Assembly (NCBI RefSeq): GCF_007747655.1
Contig: NZ_CP036274.1
Span: 7,316,001-7,380,000 of the forward strand
DNA: 64,000 bases
Direction of reading: 5' to 3'
Origin: Anatilimnocola aggregata
GTDB lineage: Bacteria; Planctomycetota; Planctomycetia; Pirellulales; Pirellulaceae
Made by a program: the position numbers and the translations under genes. Position 1 is the stretch's first letter. Every line of letters starts with the position of its first letter. Shown here one piece after another: positions 16,078 through 25,516 of the stretch. Under the pieces are notes generated by a model. It made no database searches. It saw nothing but the letters and a program-made list of their open reading frames with translations, and had not been told where the DNA came from.

Positions 16078-16110
16078 GGTTCAAGATTTCGCGGTTGATA
16101 AGAGCACTCG

Positions 16111-17064
16111 TTACCAGTCACCGCCCAAGGGTTCAGCATCTCGCGGGTCGACGACGCGTTGCCACGTCAGGTCTGTCATGCTTGCGGACAAAGTCTTCAC
16201 GCTGCCGTCTCCACAAGCCACAACGATGACCGTCGGGTGAATCCCCTGTGGCCTGTCAGACAAACAGTTCTGAAAATAGTGGGGACTAATCTGAAACTTG
16301 GGTGAGGCGGGAAACGTAGTCAGTCCACCGCCGCCTTTGCCAGATCCCAGGTTGAACGCCGGCCGCCAGATGCTGTTGGCGTCGGCCCATAGAGACCCGT
16401 GGGCAATCGACACGCTGCCTGTGTTACCGCAGGTGCCGTACATTTCTGCCAGAAAGATCGTATTTGATAAGCCATCGGATACGATCCGGCCCATTTCAAT
16501 CTTGTCCATGGAGTAGGTTCGGCTCTTCAGTGGTTCACCGAAGACATAGTTATTCACGCCGTAGTTTGCGATCCCCCAATTCCACGCGCTGCCATGGGGT
16601 GTGAGACACTTACCAGCTTTGTGAGTGATGTCGGATGGACAGATAAGGCTTTTGATCACTGCCGGGTACTCGCCGCCCGCATACCCAGTGATCGTGAATT
16701 TACTGGCGAGATTACCCTGCTCCATATACGGAAAGATGAAGTGGTAAGCCGTGTAGTTGTGCTTTCCGAACGGACTGTCGTCGGGCGTAAAGCAACTAGC
16801 ATTCGCTGGATCAGCGCAGGGAGAGGAGGTTGGGGGCAACGTGCGCAACGCATCATTTAGGTTATGAATCGCGAGGGCAACCTGCTTGATCTGGTTGGAG
16901 CATTGCGTTCGCCGGGCCGCTTCTCGGGCGCTTTGAACGGCCGGCAAGAGCAGTGCAACGAGAACCCCGATGATGGCGATAACCACCAACAACTCAACGA
17001 GGGTGAACGCCGCTCGCGTGTGACGAGCACTTCTGCTCGGAATCCAGCAGCACAGACCCTTCAT
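16111..17064 (-). CDS. DUF1559 pilin-like protein (H-X9-DG)
   Basis: 317 residues. Residues about 19-45 form a type IV pilin-like prepilin signal, with [26 protein letters not shown] followed by [11 protein letters not shown]; cleavage by a prepilin peptidase before Phe is expected. The body has the DUF1559 pattern ([19 protein letters not shown]-type loop, [22 protein letters not shown]). The C-terminus carries the H-X9-DG motif ([18 protein letters not shown]). SD GGAGGGAG precedes the start. These proteins are hugely expanded in planctomycetes and are thought to form pseudopilus-like surface or secretion structures. Confidence 0.93.
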   Translation of the reverse strand: MKGLCCWIPSRSARHTRAAFTLVELLVVIAIIGVLVALLLPAVQSAREAARRTQCSNQIKQVALAIHNLNDALRTLPPTSSPCADPANASCFTPDDSPFGKHNYTAYHFIFPYMEQGNLASKFTITGYAGGEYPAVIKSLICPSDITHKAGKCLTPHGSAWNWGIANYGVNNYVFGEPLKSRTYSMDKIEMGRIVSDGLSNTIFLAEMYGTCGNTGSVSIAHGSLWADANSIWRPAFNLGSGKGGGGLTTFPASPKFQISPHYFQNCLSDRPQGIHPTVIVVACGDGSVKTLSASMTDLTWQRVVDPRDAEPLGGDW

Positions 17065-17304
17065 ACTCCCTCCGACGATCCACGAAAGATATGCGGGGGC
17101 TAACCGGCGATTAGTTTAACCATCTTTCCCGGCTTGATGCCAAGCGAATTCGCAGCGTTTTCAATAAAAAATCGATCAGGTTCTCGTGGACCTAGATCAT
17201 CACAATCGGAGACTGCCTGCGTAGCCCTCCTACCAGGCAATGACAAAATGAGAGAAGATTGCTCGGTGGCGACCTCTCCGCTCTCCTTTCGCCAAGGACA
17301 ATCC

Positions 17305-17700
17305 GTGTCTGAAACTTTTGAATCTCACACGCCTCTTCGGATTTTAGTCGTCGAGGACAACAAAGACGCAGCGGATAGTCTGGCAATGCTGTTACGAATC
17401 GAATGCGCCCACTCGGTCGATATAGCCTACACCGGGCTCCAGGCTTTGCAGATCGCCAACATTCGTCGCCCGGACGTGGTTCTGCTTGACCTTGGTCTGC
17501 CGATCATGAATGGCTATCAAGTTGCCGAGGCAATTCGCTCAATACCAGATTCTGACGAGATCGTGATCATCGCCATCACGGGCCACAACCATCCCGAGGA
17601 TCTGGAAGCGTCCAAAGCGGCTGGCATCGATCTCCACCTAACAAAACCGGTCGACATTCGACACTTGCTCAGCTATTTGAGCGGCCGTGTCATGAGTTGA
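17305..17700 (+). CDS. Stand-alone response-regulator receiver (CheY-like)
   Basis: 131 residues from a GTG at 17305, preceded by AAGGA at suitable distance. An ATG at 17248 in frame is an alternative giving 150 residues. The domain is complete: RILVVEDNKDAADS with the acidic pair, phosphoacceptor Asp in VVLLDLGLPIMNGYQVA, the Thr in IIAITGH, and the conserved Lys in HLTKPVD. No output domain follows, so it should act through a partner such as a kinase or phosphorelay. No sensor kinase is adjacent, and a transposase derivative lies directly downstream, which may have removed it. Confidence 0.9.
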   Translation: MSETFESHTPLRILVVEDNKDAADSLAMLLRIECAHSVDIAYTGLQALQIANIRRPDVVLLDLGLPIMNGYQVAEAIRSIPDSDEIVIIAITGHNHPEDLEASKAAGIDLHLTKPVDIRHLLSYLSGRVMS

Positions 17701-17847
17701 TCACTTCGCTGCGGCCGCTAGGGCATCGACTAGCTTGCGGACTCATCGGTACGAGCTTTCGCATCGGAGGCTGGTCCAGTGTGCTGAAGCCGGATAATGG
17801 CCTGCACCGCATCTCCGAAATAGCCCTGCAAGCCAAGCGTTTCACGC

Positions 17848-18598
17848 GTGCTGACAACCACAACATTTGGGAGTTTTCTGCGCGAGTTCTCCCCACTTTG
17901 GGTGCGGGAGGCCAAGAGATGTCTGAGTCCGGGCAAGAGAATCGCGGCTACACTCCCCGGAACGACGGCTTGTCCGCTGGCCGTAGCACCTTTCAAGCCG
18001 TTCGCGCGCACCGGCACCCAACTTCGCCCGATTCCTTCGTTCGACCGGCGTCAGTTGCTGATGGCCACTGGTTCGCTGCAACTCTGGCAGCGGACGGCCC
18101 GATTGCCCGCCAGACGCGCTTGCCGAGCCGCGACTTTCGCAGCCGCCAACTGTTTGGGAATGTCTGCGCCCGTGCCGAAGTACATCTCGTCGGGTGTCTG
18201 GCCCTGAAACGCGGCATGCGGGAGATGCTTGTTGTGCTGCTCGACGTAGAACGCGACGAGCTTCTGCACCGTTGCCCGGGTATCGAGCCTGTTCAGGTAC
18301 AGCCACTGATGTTTGAGAACTCGCCACCAGGATTCGATCATCGCCCTCGGCGCGCGAGCCATCCTCGCGCTGTAGATCGGGGTACTCCGCACCCGACTGC
18401 CGCGTCGATGTTCTTGCTGTTGCAGACCATCTCTCGCAGGCGATGATCATACCGACGCTGGGTGCGGGTGGTTGAGGTCATGCCTCAATAATAATCACCC
18501 AAAACACGTCGGGGTGAAACTCAACGGGAGCGAGGAGAGTAGCCGTCCGAGTGGCGAGAACTCGCGCCGAAAGTCCCAAATATCTTGGCGCACAGCAC
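17848..18598 (-). mobile_element. Transposase deletion derivative (751 bp), copy A
   Basis: TIRs at both ends (GTGCTG at 17848; CAGCAC at 18598). Inside, on the minus strand, the first ~42 codons of the transposase (to PRSTARGWL) are joined to its last ~100 codons (ESWWRVLKHQWLYLN, then HNKHLPHAAF and TPDEMYFGTG), with the catalytic middle deleted and a one-base frameshift at the join. The copy at 24429-25177 has the same internal join, so the deleted form itself has been mobilised in trans. This copy is inserted into another family member (18599-19057). Confidence 0.85.
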
Positions 18599-19057
18599 GA
18601 TTGTCAGCACGGTGCAGATCGTAAGGCTTGAGACGCTGGGAAGTCTTGTCTGACTCAGCGAGTAGCCGGACATTCTCCATACGACCAAGAACACTCGCAG
18701 CAGCGCGATCATTTTCTGAACGCGTCGGCGGAGCCGTAACACTTCCCGCTGCAACTGAGTCGCGTCTAGGTTGAGGGCCTCGACGGTGACGACTGGAACT
18801 TCTGAATCCGTCAGCCAGCCACGTGCGGTCGAACGAGGGACCCCTCGTTGGATGGCGCAGTGAATGTCCCGTGTTGTGCGGACCAGATTCCGGAGACGGT
18901 GATCGTAACGGCGTTGCGTGCGAGTTGCGGTGGCCATGCCTTCATCATCGTGGCCGCGGCATGCGGCTCAACGGGCCGCATGGCAATCACGGCCTCGATT
19001 CGACTAGAATGGCGAGAACTCGCGCAGAAAAGTCCCGAATGTCGTGACACACAGCAC
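18599..19057 (-). mobile_element. Truncated related insertion sequence (second transposase lineage)
   Basis: The right TIR lies at about 19010-19057. The minus-strand frame starting at 18937 reads TRTQRRYDHRLRNLVRTTRD, then IQRGVPRSTARGWL, and a leucine-rich coiled segment. It is clearly homologous to but diverged from the transposase at 14812. After about 110 codons it runs into the TIR of the 17848-18598 element, which interrupted it. The rest is not present. Confidence 0.8.
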
Positions 19058-19059
19058 CG

Positions 19060-19254
19060 CTTCGCGTCAGCGAACTCGCGAGCGAAGAGAACAAAAAAAC
19101 CGCGAACGATTTGCTCAATCGCTACCTCAAGCGCCTGGGTGAAATCGACGCCGAAATCGAAAAGCACCGCGCCGATCGCCTTCGCAACGAAGAGAAGCTG
19201 AGCAAGGCCAAACCGGCGCTGGAGCAATTGCTGGCCGACATTGTCGTGGAGTAG
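19060..19254 (+). pseudogene. C-terminal fragment of a coiled-coil protein
   Basis: A frame open from the TIR edge to a TAG at 19252 reads LASEENKKTANDLLNRYLKR, then IDAEIEKHRADRLRNEEKLS and ends LADIVVE. This helical, charged tail has good coding character and no start codon, so the element upstream beheaded it. The family cannot be named from 65 residues. Confidence 0.5.
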
Positions 19255-19333
19255 GCTGTTGCTCCGCCGCAACGCCCGCAAGCAGCTCCGGACCAGATGA
19301 CGAATCCTGCCCAAGTCGCCGTCTTTTGCCTTG

Positions 19334-22300
19334 CTACTTGCGGGCGTGGATGTTGCGGGGGATGGCGGGATCGTTTTTCCAGTCGAAGCGGGCGGCGAAC
19401 TCGGCAGGGGTGAAGTGCTTTTGCTCGCCCGATTCGAGTTCGGCGAGGTAGACGATGTCGCCCCGTTTCACATTGTCAGTTTCCCAGAAGTGCCCTTCGA
19501 GCGACACAGCCAGATACGCATCAGGCGTGCGGGGAACCCAGGAGAGGCCCCGCTTTCCGGCCGGCAAGTTCAGCGTCCGAACCATCTGGCCATGATCGAC
19601 CCACGCGAACTGCGTCCCATCGCGACCAAAGGCCCCCAGGTAGCCGTTGACATAGGGATAAGTCGCCGTGAACGACTGTGTGGCCGGATCGTACAACCGC
19701 AAGCCGGTGCGATTCGCCATTGCCAGCGTCTTGCCATCGGGGAGCCAGACGAGGGAGCGAATCCCGCTGACGCCCTGGGGAATTTCGAGGATCTTTTGGT
19801 TCTGGGCATAGTCCCACAGTTGAACGACTTTATCCGTGCCGATGGCCAAATTGGTCGTTCCCGGTTGGAAGGCGAGGGCATTGAGATAGCTTGTCGGCTT
19901 GAATTCAAAGCAGTGCTGTTTCTCACCGAGACGCCAGACGATGCCCCGCCCGTGTTGCCGAGGTCCGAAGGCGATGACGGAACTGTCGGGCGACCAGGCA
20001 ATGGGCCCGATGTCCGAATCAGTCAGAACATCGGGGTGCTCCAGTCTGTGGATCACCTGTTTGGACCGGATGTCGAAAATATGGACGAATCGCCTTTTGT
20101 CCTTCTCCGAAATGGCTGCGAACTGGCTGTTGGGTGCAAAGAAAATATTGTTTCCAGTCACGTCTGGCAGCGGAATCGTCTCCTTGGCGCCCGTTGCCTG
20201 ATCCACCCAGTCCAACTGGTTTTTCTTGGGATGTGCCTTCCACTTTTGATCCGGGCTGGAATCACCGGGATGGGATCCGTAACGTTCGTAGTAACTAAAT
20301 TGCGTATTGCCAACGCTAACAGGTTGAGTGGGATCAAACGAGTTCCCATTGCGGGACCAAAAGACGTTACCTGGATTAAGAGCGCCCTCGGGACACCATT
20401 CCGTCTTGGCGAATGTTTTGCCATCGCCTGGTTTCCGCCAGGCAATGGCTAAACTTCCACCGTCAACCAGTAGTCCGCCCGTGTGTGACCAAGCCGGACG
20501 CTCAATCACGCTGCTGACGTGATCAAATTTCTGCCTAACCGTTGAGGTGGCTAGGTCGTACAGTTCCAAGCCAATTTGGCTGCGGACTGCCAATTGCTTG
20601 GAATCTGAGGACCACGCGCAAGACACTGTGCGCTCCCAGCCGTTCGTCTTGATGTTTTGTACGTCCTGACCCTTGTTCACATTCCAAATGCGAACGCCCT
20701 CCCACTTCGACGCCTTAACTCCCACCGCCAACTGCGAGGAATCAGGTGACCAGGCGAGGGTGTTATTACTGGTTTCGTTCGCAAGCTTATCGGACCATTG
20801 AGGCGTGACGAAGACGATTAGCGTTTTCGAATCCCAAATTGCGGCTCGAGCGTTTTTATGCACGGATCGGGATATTTCGCCGGATGCCAGGAACTTGCCG
20901 TCGGGTGACCAACGCACCATGCCAATGGTTCCGTCGTGACGGAGTTCCTTGTGCAGCTTGCCCGTCACCGTGGACCAGATGCCGATCACGCCCGAATTGT
21001 TGTTGCAAGTGGCGATCAAGTCGCCATCCGGATGCCAATGAATGCAGGTCGGCGCTGGGATGGCAGCGCTCAGCGTCTTGATTCGTTTTCCCGTGACGGC
21101 GTCCCAGACATGGACTTCGGCATTCCCTTCACCATCGCTGCCGCAGGTGGCGATGGAATCCCCTTTGGGTGACCAGCAGAAATAGTCTTCGGTGACGGTT
21201 CCAGGCGTGCTGAACATGTTTCGCAACTGCCGCGTCTTCGTATCAAAGATGCGAATCACGCCGCCGCTGTAGGCTGCGGCCAGCCATTGATCGTCGGGGC
21301 TGAACTCGGTTTGCAGGCACTCACGCCGGCCCAGGAGCGGCTCGATCGTCCAGCTTTTCACGCCCGGCAGCTTGGCCGGCGTGAGGACCATCGCCGCGGG
21401 ATTGAGGGGCGGCGTGACTTCGACTTTGGTAAGCGCGGAAGGGTCATCGACATTCGCGGGAATGGCCGGCATCTTGACGATGGCCGGCGCGACGGGCGCA
21501 GGCAGCGGTTTGCTTTCGATCAGCTTGCCGTCGTAGACAACCTTTACTTCGCCGGGGAGCAATTGAATATCGAGGATGGTCTCCCCCTTCTTTTCCAGCT
21601 TGAACTGGGTGGTGATGAATTCGGCATCCCCCCGCTTGATGACGATCCCCTGTTCGCCGAACTTCAGGTCAATCGGTTTGGGATCGATCCCTTCGACGAT
21701 CGCGCCCGTCTTGTCAAACTTCACGCTGATGGATGGATCATTGATCGTGACTTTGACGGCGCCGTGTGGCGTTTGGACGAAGAAGACGATGGCGGCGAGC
21801 AGGGCGGCAGCGGCGAGGGCGATGGTTTTGACGCGAGTCAACGGCGCGCGGGGCCGAGTGGGTGAGGGCGAGCTGATAGGGGCGAGCGTATCGACGGAGG
21901 CGGATTTGAGGCTGGAGTAGGTATCTTCCTTGTTGGTTTTGATGCCCGTTCCGGCAGCTTGGGCGGCGAGCGCCACGAGGTTGCTGCCGGCCGTGAAGGG
22001 AGCGAGCGCCGCGGCGACGGCGGCGGGAGTGGCGTAGCGGTCTTTGGGTTCCTTCGCCAGCATCTTGGTGACGACGGCGGCGAGCGGGGCGGGAATCTCT
22101 GGACGACGATCACGGATGGGGAGTGGCTCTTGCACGGCGAGGGCCATCAGCTTCTTTACGGGTGTATCGAACTTACGATCGCCGAAGGGGGCGACGCCGG
22201 TCAGCAACTTGTAGAGACTCGCGCCGAGGGAATAGATGTCGGCGCGGATATCGACGTGGTGCGTATCGCCCCCTTGCTCGGGCGCCATGTAGTCGAGCGT

Positions 22301-23122
22301 TCCCATCATCTGGCCGGTGGTCGTCAGTTCGCGGCCGCCGGGACTGCCGTCGCCGGAGAGGAGGGCGAGGCCCAGATCGAGGATTTTCACGTTGCCGGAC
22401 GGCGAGAGCATCAGGTTCGAAGGTTTGATATCGCGATGGACCAGCCCCTGTTCGTGGACATGCTGTAACCCCGCTGCCGACTGGCGAATCAACTCGCAGG
22501 CGTCCGCAATGGCGAGCGGCCCTTGCGCCTTCACCAGTTGCGAGAGGTCGGAGCCCGCAACAAATTCCATAACCAGGAAGTGCATGCCGTCCGCTTCCCC
22601 TGCATCCATTGCGCGGACCAGATGCGGATGCTCCAGTTTGCCTACCGCTTCCATTTCTCGCTCAAAGCGGGCGATGGAATCGGCCCCAATGACGCGGTCG
22701 CGGGGCAGGATTTTGAGAGCCACGATCTTCTTTAACCGCGAATGCCGGGCCTTGTAGACCGCCCCCATGCCGCCTTCGCCGATCTTTTCCAGAATCTCGT
22801 AGTCGCGAACCGTTTTTAGGGCGCTCCAGGAGTCTGTTGCACTCGGGGAAGAGTTTAACGAAGCCGCCGTTGGCGGTTCATGAGTACATGCCAAAAGCCG
22901 CGGCAGGGCCTGCTGCAAGGCGGCTTCGCCAGCGAATGGCAGTTCGGCCGGCCGGCGAAGCGCGGCCGCCAAAGGATCTGGCGTGCTTGAAATCGCTTCG
23001 AGCAGGGTTCGGCAATTCTCGCATGAATCAACATGCGTGGCGAATTCCTCTGCGGAAGCCTCGGTTAAGTGTCCGAAACTAAATTGGGCAAGTTCGCCGC
23101 GATCTGGGCAGGAAATCAACAT
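19334..23122 (-). CDS. Ser/Thr protein kinase with anti-sigma-type zinc finger and WD40 domain
   Basis: 1262 residues. Residues ~28-45 hold a zf-HC2-like H-x3-C-x2-C motif (HVDSCENC), as in anti-sigma factors. The kinase domain spans ~108-375: P-loop GEGGMG, VALK lysine, HRDIKPSN catalytic loop, DLG in place of DFG, and APEQ. A single transmembrane helix follows at ~430-450 (VKTIALAAAALLAAIVFF), a beta-rich juxtamembrane region, then WD40 blades from ~590 to the end (many WSPDG, WSPDS and AWSSDS turns). The topology puts the kinase in the cytoplasm and WD40 outside the membrane. The ECF sigma gene lies 150 bp upstream on the same strand, the usual planctomycete pairing, so it probably transduces a signal to that sigma factor. 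Confidence 0.93.
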   Translation of the reverse strand: MLISCPDRGELAQFSFGHLTEASAEEFATHVDSCENCRTLLEAISSTPDPLAAALRRPAELPFAGEAALQQALPRLLACTHEPPTAASLNSSPSATDSWSALKTVRDYEILEKIGEGGMGAVYKARHSRLKKIVALKILPRDRVIGADSIARFEREMEAVGKLEHPHLVRAMDAGEADGMHFLVMEFVAGSDLSQLVKAQGPLAIADACELIRQSAAGLQHVHEQGLVHRDIKPSNLMLSPSGNVKILDLGLALLSGDGSPGGRELTTTGQMMGTLDYMAPEQGGDTHHVDIRADIYSLGASLYKLLTGVAPFGDRKFDTPVKKLMALAVQEPLPIRDRRPEIPAPLAAVVTKMLAKEPKDRYATPAAVAAALAPFTAGSNLVALAAQAAGTGIKTNKEDTYSSLKSASVDTLAPISSPSPTRPRAPLTRVKTIALAAAALLAAIVFFVQTPHGAVKVTINDPSISVKFDKTGAIVEGIDPKPIDLKFGEQGIVIKRGDAEFITTQFKLEKKGETILDIQLLPGEVKVVYDGKLIESKPLPAPVAPAIVKMPAIPANVDDPSALTKVEVTPPLNPAAMVLTPAKLPGVKSWTIEPLLGRRECLQTEFSPDDQWLAAAYSGGVIRIFDTKTRQLRNMFSTPGTVTEDYFCWSPKGDSIATCGSDGEGNAEVHVWDAVTGKRIKTLSAAIPAPTCIHWHPDGDLIATCNNNSGVIGIWSTVTGKLHKELRHDGTIGMVRWSPDGKFLASGEISRSVHKNARAAIWDSKTLIVFVTPQWSDKLANETSNNTLAWSPDSSQLAVGVKASKWEGVRIWNVNKGQDVQNIKTNGWERTVSCAWSSDSKQLAVRSQIGLELYDLATSTVRQKFDHVSSVIERPAWSHTGGLLVDGGSLAIAWRKPGDGKTFAKTEWCPEGALNPGNVFWSRNGNSFDPTQPVSVGNTQFSYYERYGSHPGDSSPDQKWKAHPKKNQLDWVDQATGAKETIPLPDVTGNNIFFAPNSQFAAISEKDKRRFVHIFDIRSKQVIHRLEHPDVLTDSDIGPIAWSPDSSVIAFGPRQHGRGIVWRLGEKQHCFEFKPTSYLNALAFQPGTTNLAIGTDKVVQLWDYAQNQKILEIPQGVSGIRSLVWLPDGKTLAMANRTGLRLYDPATQSFTATYPYVNGYLGAFGRDGTQFAWVDHGQMVRTLNLPAGKRGLSWVPRTPDAYLAVSLEGHFWETDNVKRGDIVYLAELESGEQKHFTPAEFAARFDWKNDPAIPRNIHARK

Positions 23123-23271
23123 AACGGGCTTGCCTCGATATATTTCGGTAGACGACTGACAGGTAAAGCAGGGCTCTACCTATACAACGGCGGAACCTCA
23201 CACGACTTTTTTGGGGATTAAAGAGCTGCGTACGAAGTAAGCGGATTGCACCGCAATATCACCCCCCCGCT

Positions 23272-23871
23272 TTAGGTGCTTAGCTCCTGCCGTAACCGCT
23301 TAAGCACCCGGCTTTTAGCCATGTAAACCGAGCCGATTGACAACTGTAAGTCGTTCGCGACATCAGCCGGGCGGCGATCTTCAACCACCACCTGCCAAAA
23401 GGCCTGCCAGGTGCGGGGTTCAAACTCGGCTTGCACGGTCCGCAAAAGCTGTCCGCTTAGATAAGACTCGCTGACCGAAACACCGCCGAGCGCGGTTTCA
23501 TCGGGGGGCTTAACCGGCACGTCCTGGAGCAACAGACGCTGGTTGGTTCCGCCGACGGCCGGTGGGCGACCGGTAAGCTCACGAAAGTGGTCGCGAATTT
23601 TATTGCGAGTGATGGTCCAAAGCCAGCCGCGGAAGGTTTCTCCTGGTTCTGAATTGCGAAACGCACCGACCCGCGCGACAAGGACGCGAAAAGTCTCCTG
23701 CATGACGTCGGCTGCGTCGGCTTCCTGAAGCCCAGTCTGCCGGGCCCAGGAATAGACGATGGGAGCGTAAAGCTGCGTGAGGCATAACCAAGCCTGCGGG
23801 TCGTTGCCTTGGACGCGCCGCAGCAGGCTGGACGACGTGTTTGAGTCAGTACTGGTATGGGCGTCAACCAT
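23272..23871 (-). CDS. ECF RNA polymerase sigma factor (planctomycete type)
   Basis: 199 residues from the ATG at 23871, chosen to match family length; in-frame ATGs at 23901 and further up would add a non-conserved tail. Region 2 is seen in LLRRVQGNDPQAW, VYSWARQTGL, DADVMQETF-type sequence and FRGWLWTITRNKIRDHFR. Region 4 is seen in TWQAFWQVVVEDRRPADVAN and LSIGSVYMAKSRVLKRLRQEL (helix-turn-helix). It should direct RNA polymerase to a specific promoter set. The partner kinase with a zinc-finger anti-sigma-like N-terminus follows on the same strand. Confidence 0.93.
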   Translation of the reverse strand: MVDAHTSTDSNTSSSLLRRVQGNDPQAWLCLTQLYAPIVYSWARQTGLQEADAADVMQETFRVLVARVGAFRNSEPGETFRGWLWTITRNKIRDHFRELTGRPPAVGGTNQRLLLQDVPVKPPDETALGGVSVSESYLSGQLLRTVQAEFEPRTWQAFWQVVVEDRRPADVANDLQLSIGSVYMAKSRVLKRLRQELST

Positions 23872-24022
23872 CGAAGGGGGAACCACCAAGCAGGTGCGCA
23901 TGGCCGCAACCAACACTCGTACAATAACCCACCCGGATAGGTCGGGCAAGCGATGCGACCCTAGTGTAGCGTTTCACTCAGATGGGATCTTATCCAGAAC
24001 CTCCCGGGCGCGGCGGACTTTC

Positions 24023-24073
24023 CTGCTGTGTGTCACGACTATTCTGAATTTTTGTGCGTGAGTTCTCGCCACT
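24023..24073 (+). mobile_element. Solo left-type TIR, diverged
   Basis: CTGCTGTGTGTCACGAC at the outer edge and GTGAGTTCTCGCCAC inward match the family, with several substitutions in the middle. Its interior side abuts a serine recombinase fragment rather than the usual insertion-sequence sequence. Confidence 0.7.
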
Positions 24074-24428
24074 TTGGCCCATGCCGGTCCCGGCTTGGTA
24101 GATCCCGCTGGGATGAAAGGTAATGGAAATGGTGCCTTCGCGCCCGTCGTAATCAACGCGCTCGATCAAGAGTTGCAGCAGGCGGGCCTGCTCGCGGGTG
24201 CTGAGTGTTTCCCACAACGGATCGAACAACGCCAGCGCCTGGGCGGCCTCGGCCTCGTCGATCTGGTCGCGTTGCAACCGCTCCCGTTCGTCACGCAATT
24301 CGCTTAGCCGCCGCTCGGCCGTTTGCACCCGCTCTTGAATGTCGGCCAGGAGCGCCGTGGCCACATCGTTGGCGCTGGCGGCCCCCAGTTGTTCAATGAG
24401 CTTGTACAGATCCTTCTGGTGGCCCACC
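24074..24428 (-). pseudogene. C-terminal fragment of a large serine recombinase
   Basis: The minus-strand frame reads LYKLIEQLGAASANDVATAL, then ERRLSELRDERERL (coiled coil), ALFDPLWETLSTREQARLLQ and ERVDYDGREGTISITFHPSGI. This is the coiled-coil and C-terminal region typical of large serine recombinases. The catalytic domain with its nucleophilic Ser and the start are missing. The fragment is bounded on both sides by TIRs that point the same way, so insertions trimmed it on each edge. Confidence 0.75.
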
Positions 24429-25177
24429 GTGCTGCGTGTCACGACATTTGGGACTTTTCGCGCGAGTTCTCGCCACCGAAGACGCGGGAGCCAAACATTG
24501 GCCACGTAGTGCGTTTCGGAATTACGTGGGGACGCCTGGACGGAGGGCTTTTCGATACCTTTCGACAACCAGCAGTCCTTGCGGTGCGCGCAATCCTGCG
24601 AATGGTTTGGGCAGATTCCTCACTCGACCGACTTCAGTTAATGGCGGCAACGGACTGGCTGCAGCTTTGGCAACGCAGGGACCGATTGCCCGCCAGACGC
24701 GCTTGCCGAGCCGCGACTTTCGCAGCCGCCAACTGTTTGGGAATGTCTACGCCCGTGCCGAAGTACATCTCGTCGGGTGTCTGGCCATGAAACGCGGCAT
24801 GCGGGAGATGCTTGTTGTGCTGCTCAGCGTAGAACGCGACGAGCTTCTGCACCGTTGCCAGGGTATCGAGCCTGTTCAGGTACCGCCACTGACGCTTGAG
24901 CACGCGCCACCAGGATTCGAACATCGCCCTCGGCGCGAGCCAGCCACGCGCTGTAGATCGGGGTACTCCGCACCCGACAGCCGCGTCGATGTTCTTGCGG
25001 TTGCAGACCATCTCTCGCAGGCGATGATCATACCGGCCCTGGGTCCGGGTGATTGAGGTCATCCCTCAATAATCACCGAAAACACGTCGGATTGAAATTC
25101 AACGAGAGCGAGGAGAGTAGCCGTCCGACTGGCGAGAACTCGCGCACAAAAGTCCCAAATGTCGTGACACGCAGCAC
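24429..25177 (-). mobile_element. Transposase deletion derivative (749 bp), copy B
   Basis: TIRs lie at 24429 and 25130-25177. The minus-strand frame 25062-24634 is an in-frame 142-codon fusion of the transposase N-terminus (TRTQGRYDHRLREMV to GVPRSTARGWL) directly to its C-terminus (SWWRVLKRQWRYLN to TPDEMYFGTG). It lacks the catalytic core, so it needs a helper. It shares its deletion join with 17848-18598 and beheads the regulator gene on its right. Confidence 0.85.
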
Positions 25178-25490
25178 GGCGGATGGCAAAGACAGGCGAT
25201 GTCGATTAATTAACGGATACGTTGGTGCCGCAATCACCCAACGGATTGTGAACCAAGCGCTCCGCAGCGTTGACGAGTCGAAGTCGCCGATGGAGCGGCT
25301 CTCCGATCGCAAGTTGGAGATTTTTCGCATGATCGGCGAGGGCCTCACCAGCGGTGCTATCGCCAATCGTCTTTTACTCAGCTCTCACACGATTGACACC
25401 CACCGCGAAAACCTGAAACGCAAACTAGAACTCAAGAATTCTGGCGAGCTATCACGCGCCGCGGTGCAATGGGTGCTGGAGAACGGTTGA
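25178..25490 (+). pseudogene. LuxR/NarL-type regulator, C-terminal HTH only
   Basis: It reads SPMERLSDRKLEIFRMIGEG, LTSGAIANRLLLSSHTIDTHR and ENLKRKLELKNSGELSRAAVQW, a complete LuxR-type DNA-binding domain with the linker before it (GYVGAAITQRIVNQAL). The receiver domain and start codon are gone; the frame now begins inside the transposase derivative. In NarL-family regulators this domain needs an N-terminal receiver for control, so the remnant is unlikely to be functional unless expressed as an isolated domain. Confidence 0.8.
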
Positions 25491-25516
25491 TGTACTACAA
25501 ACGCATCGCTGATCCA

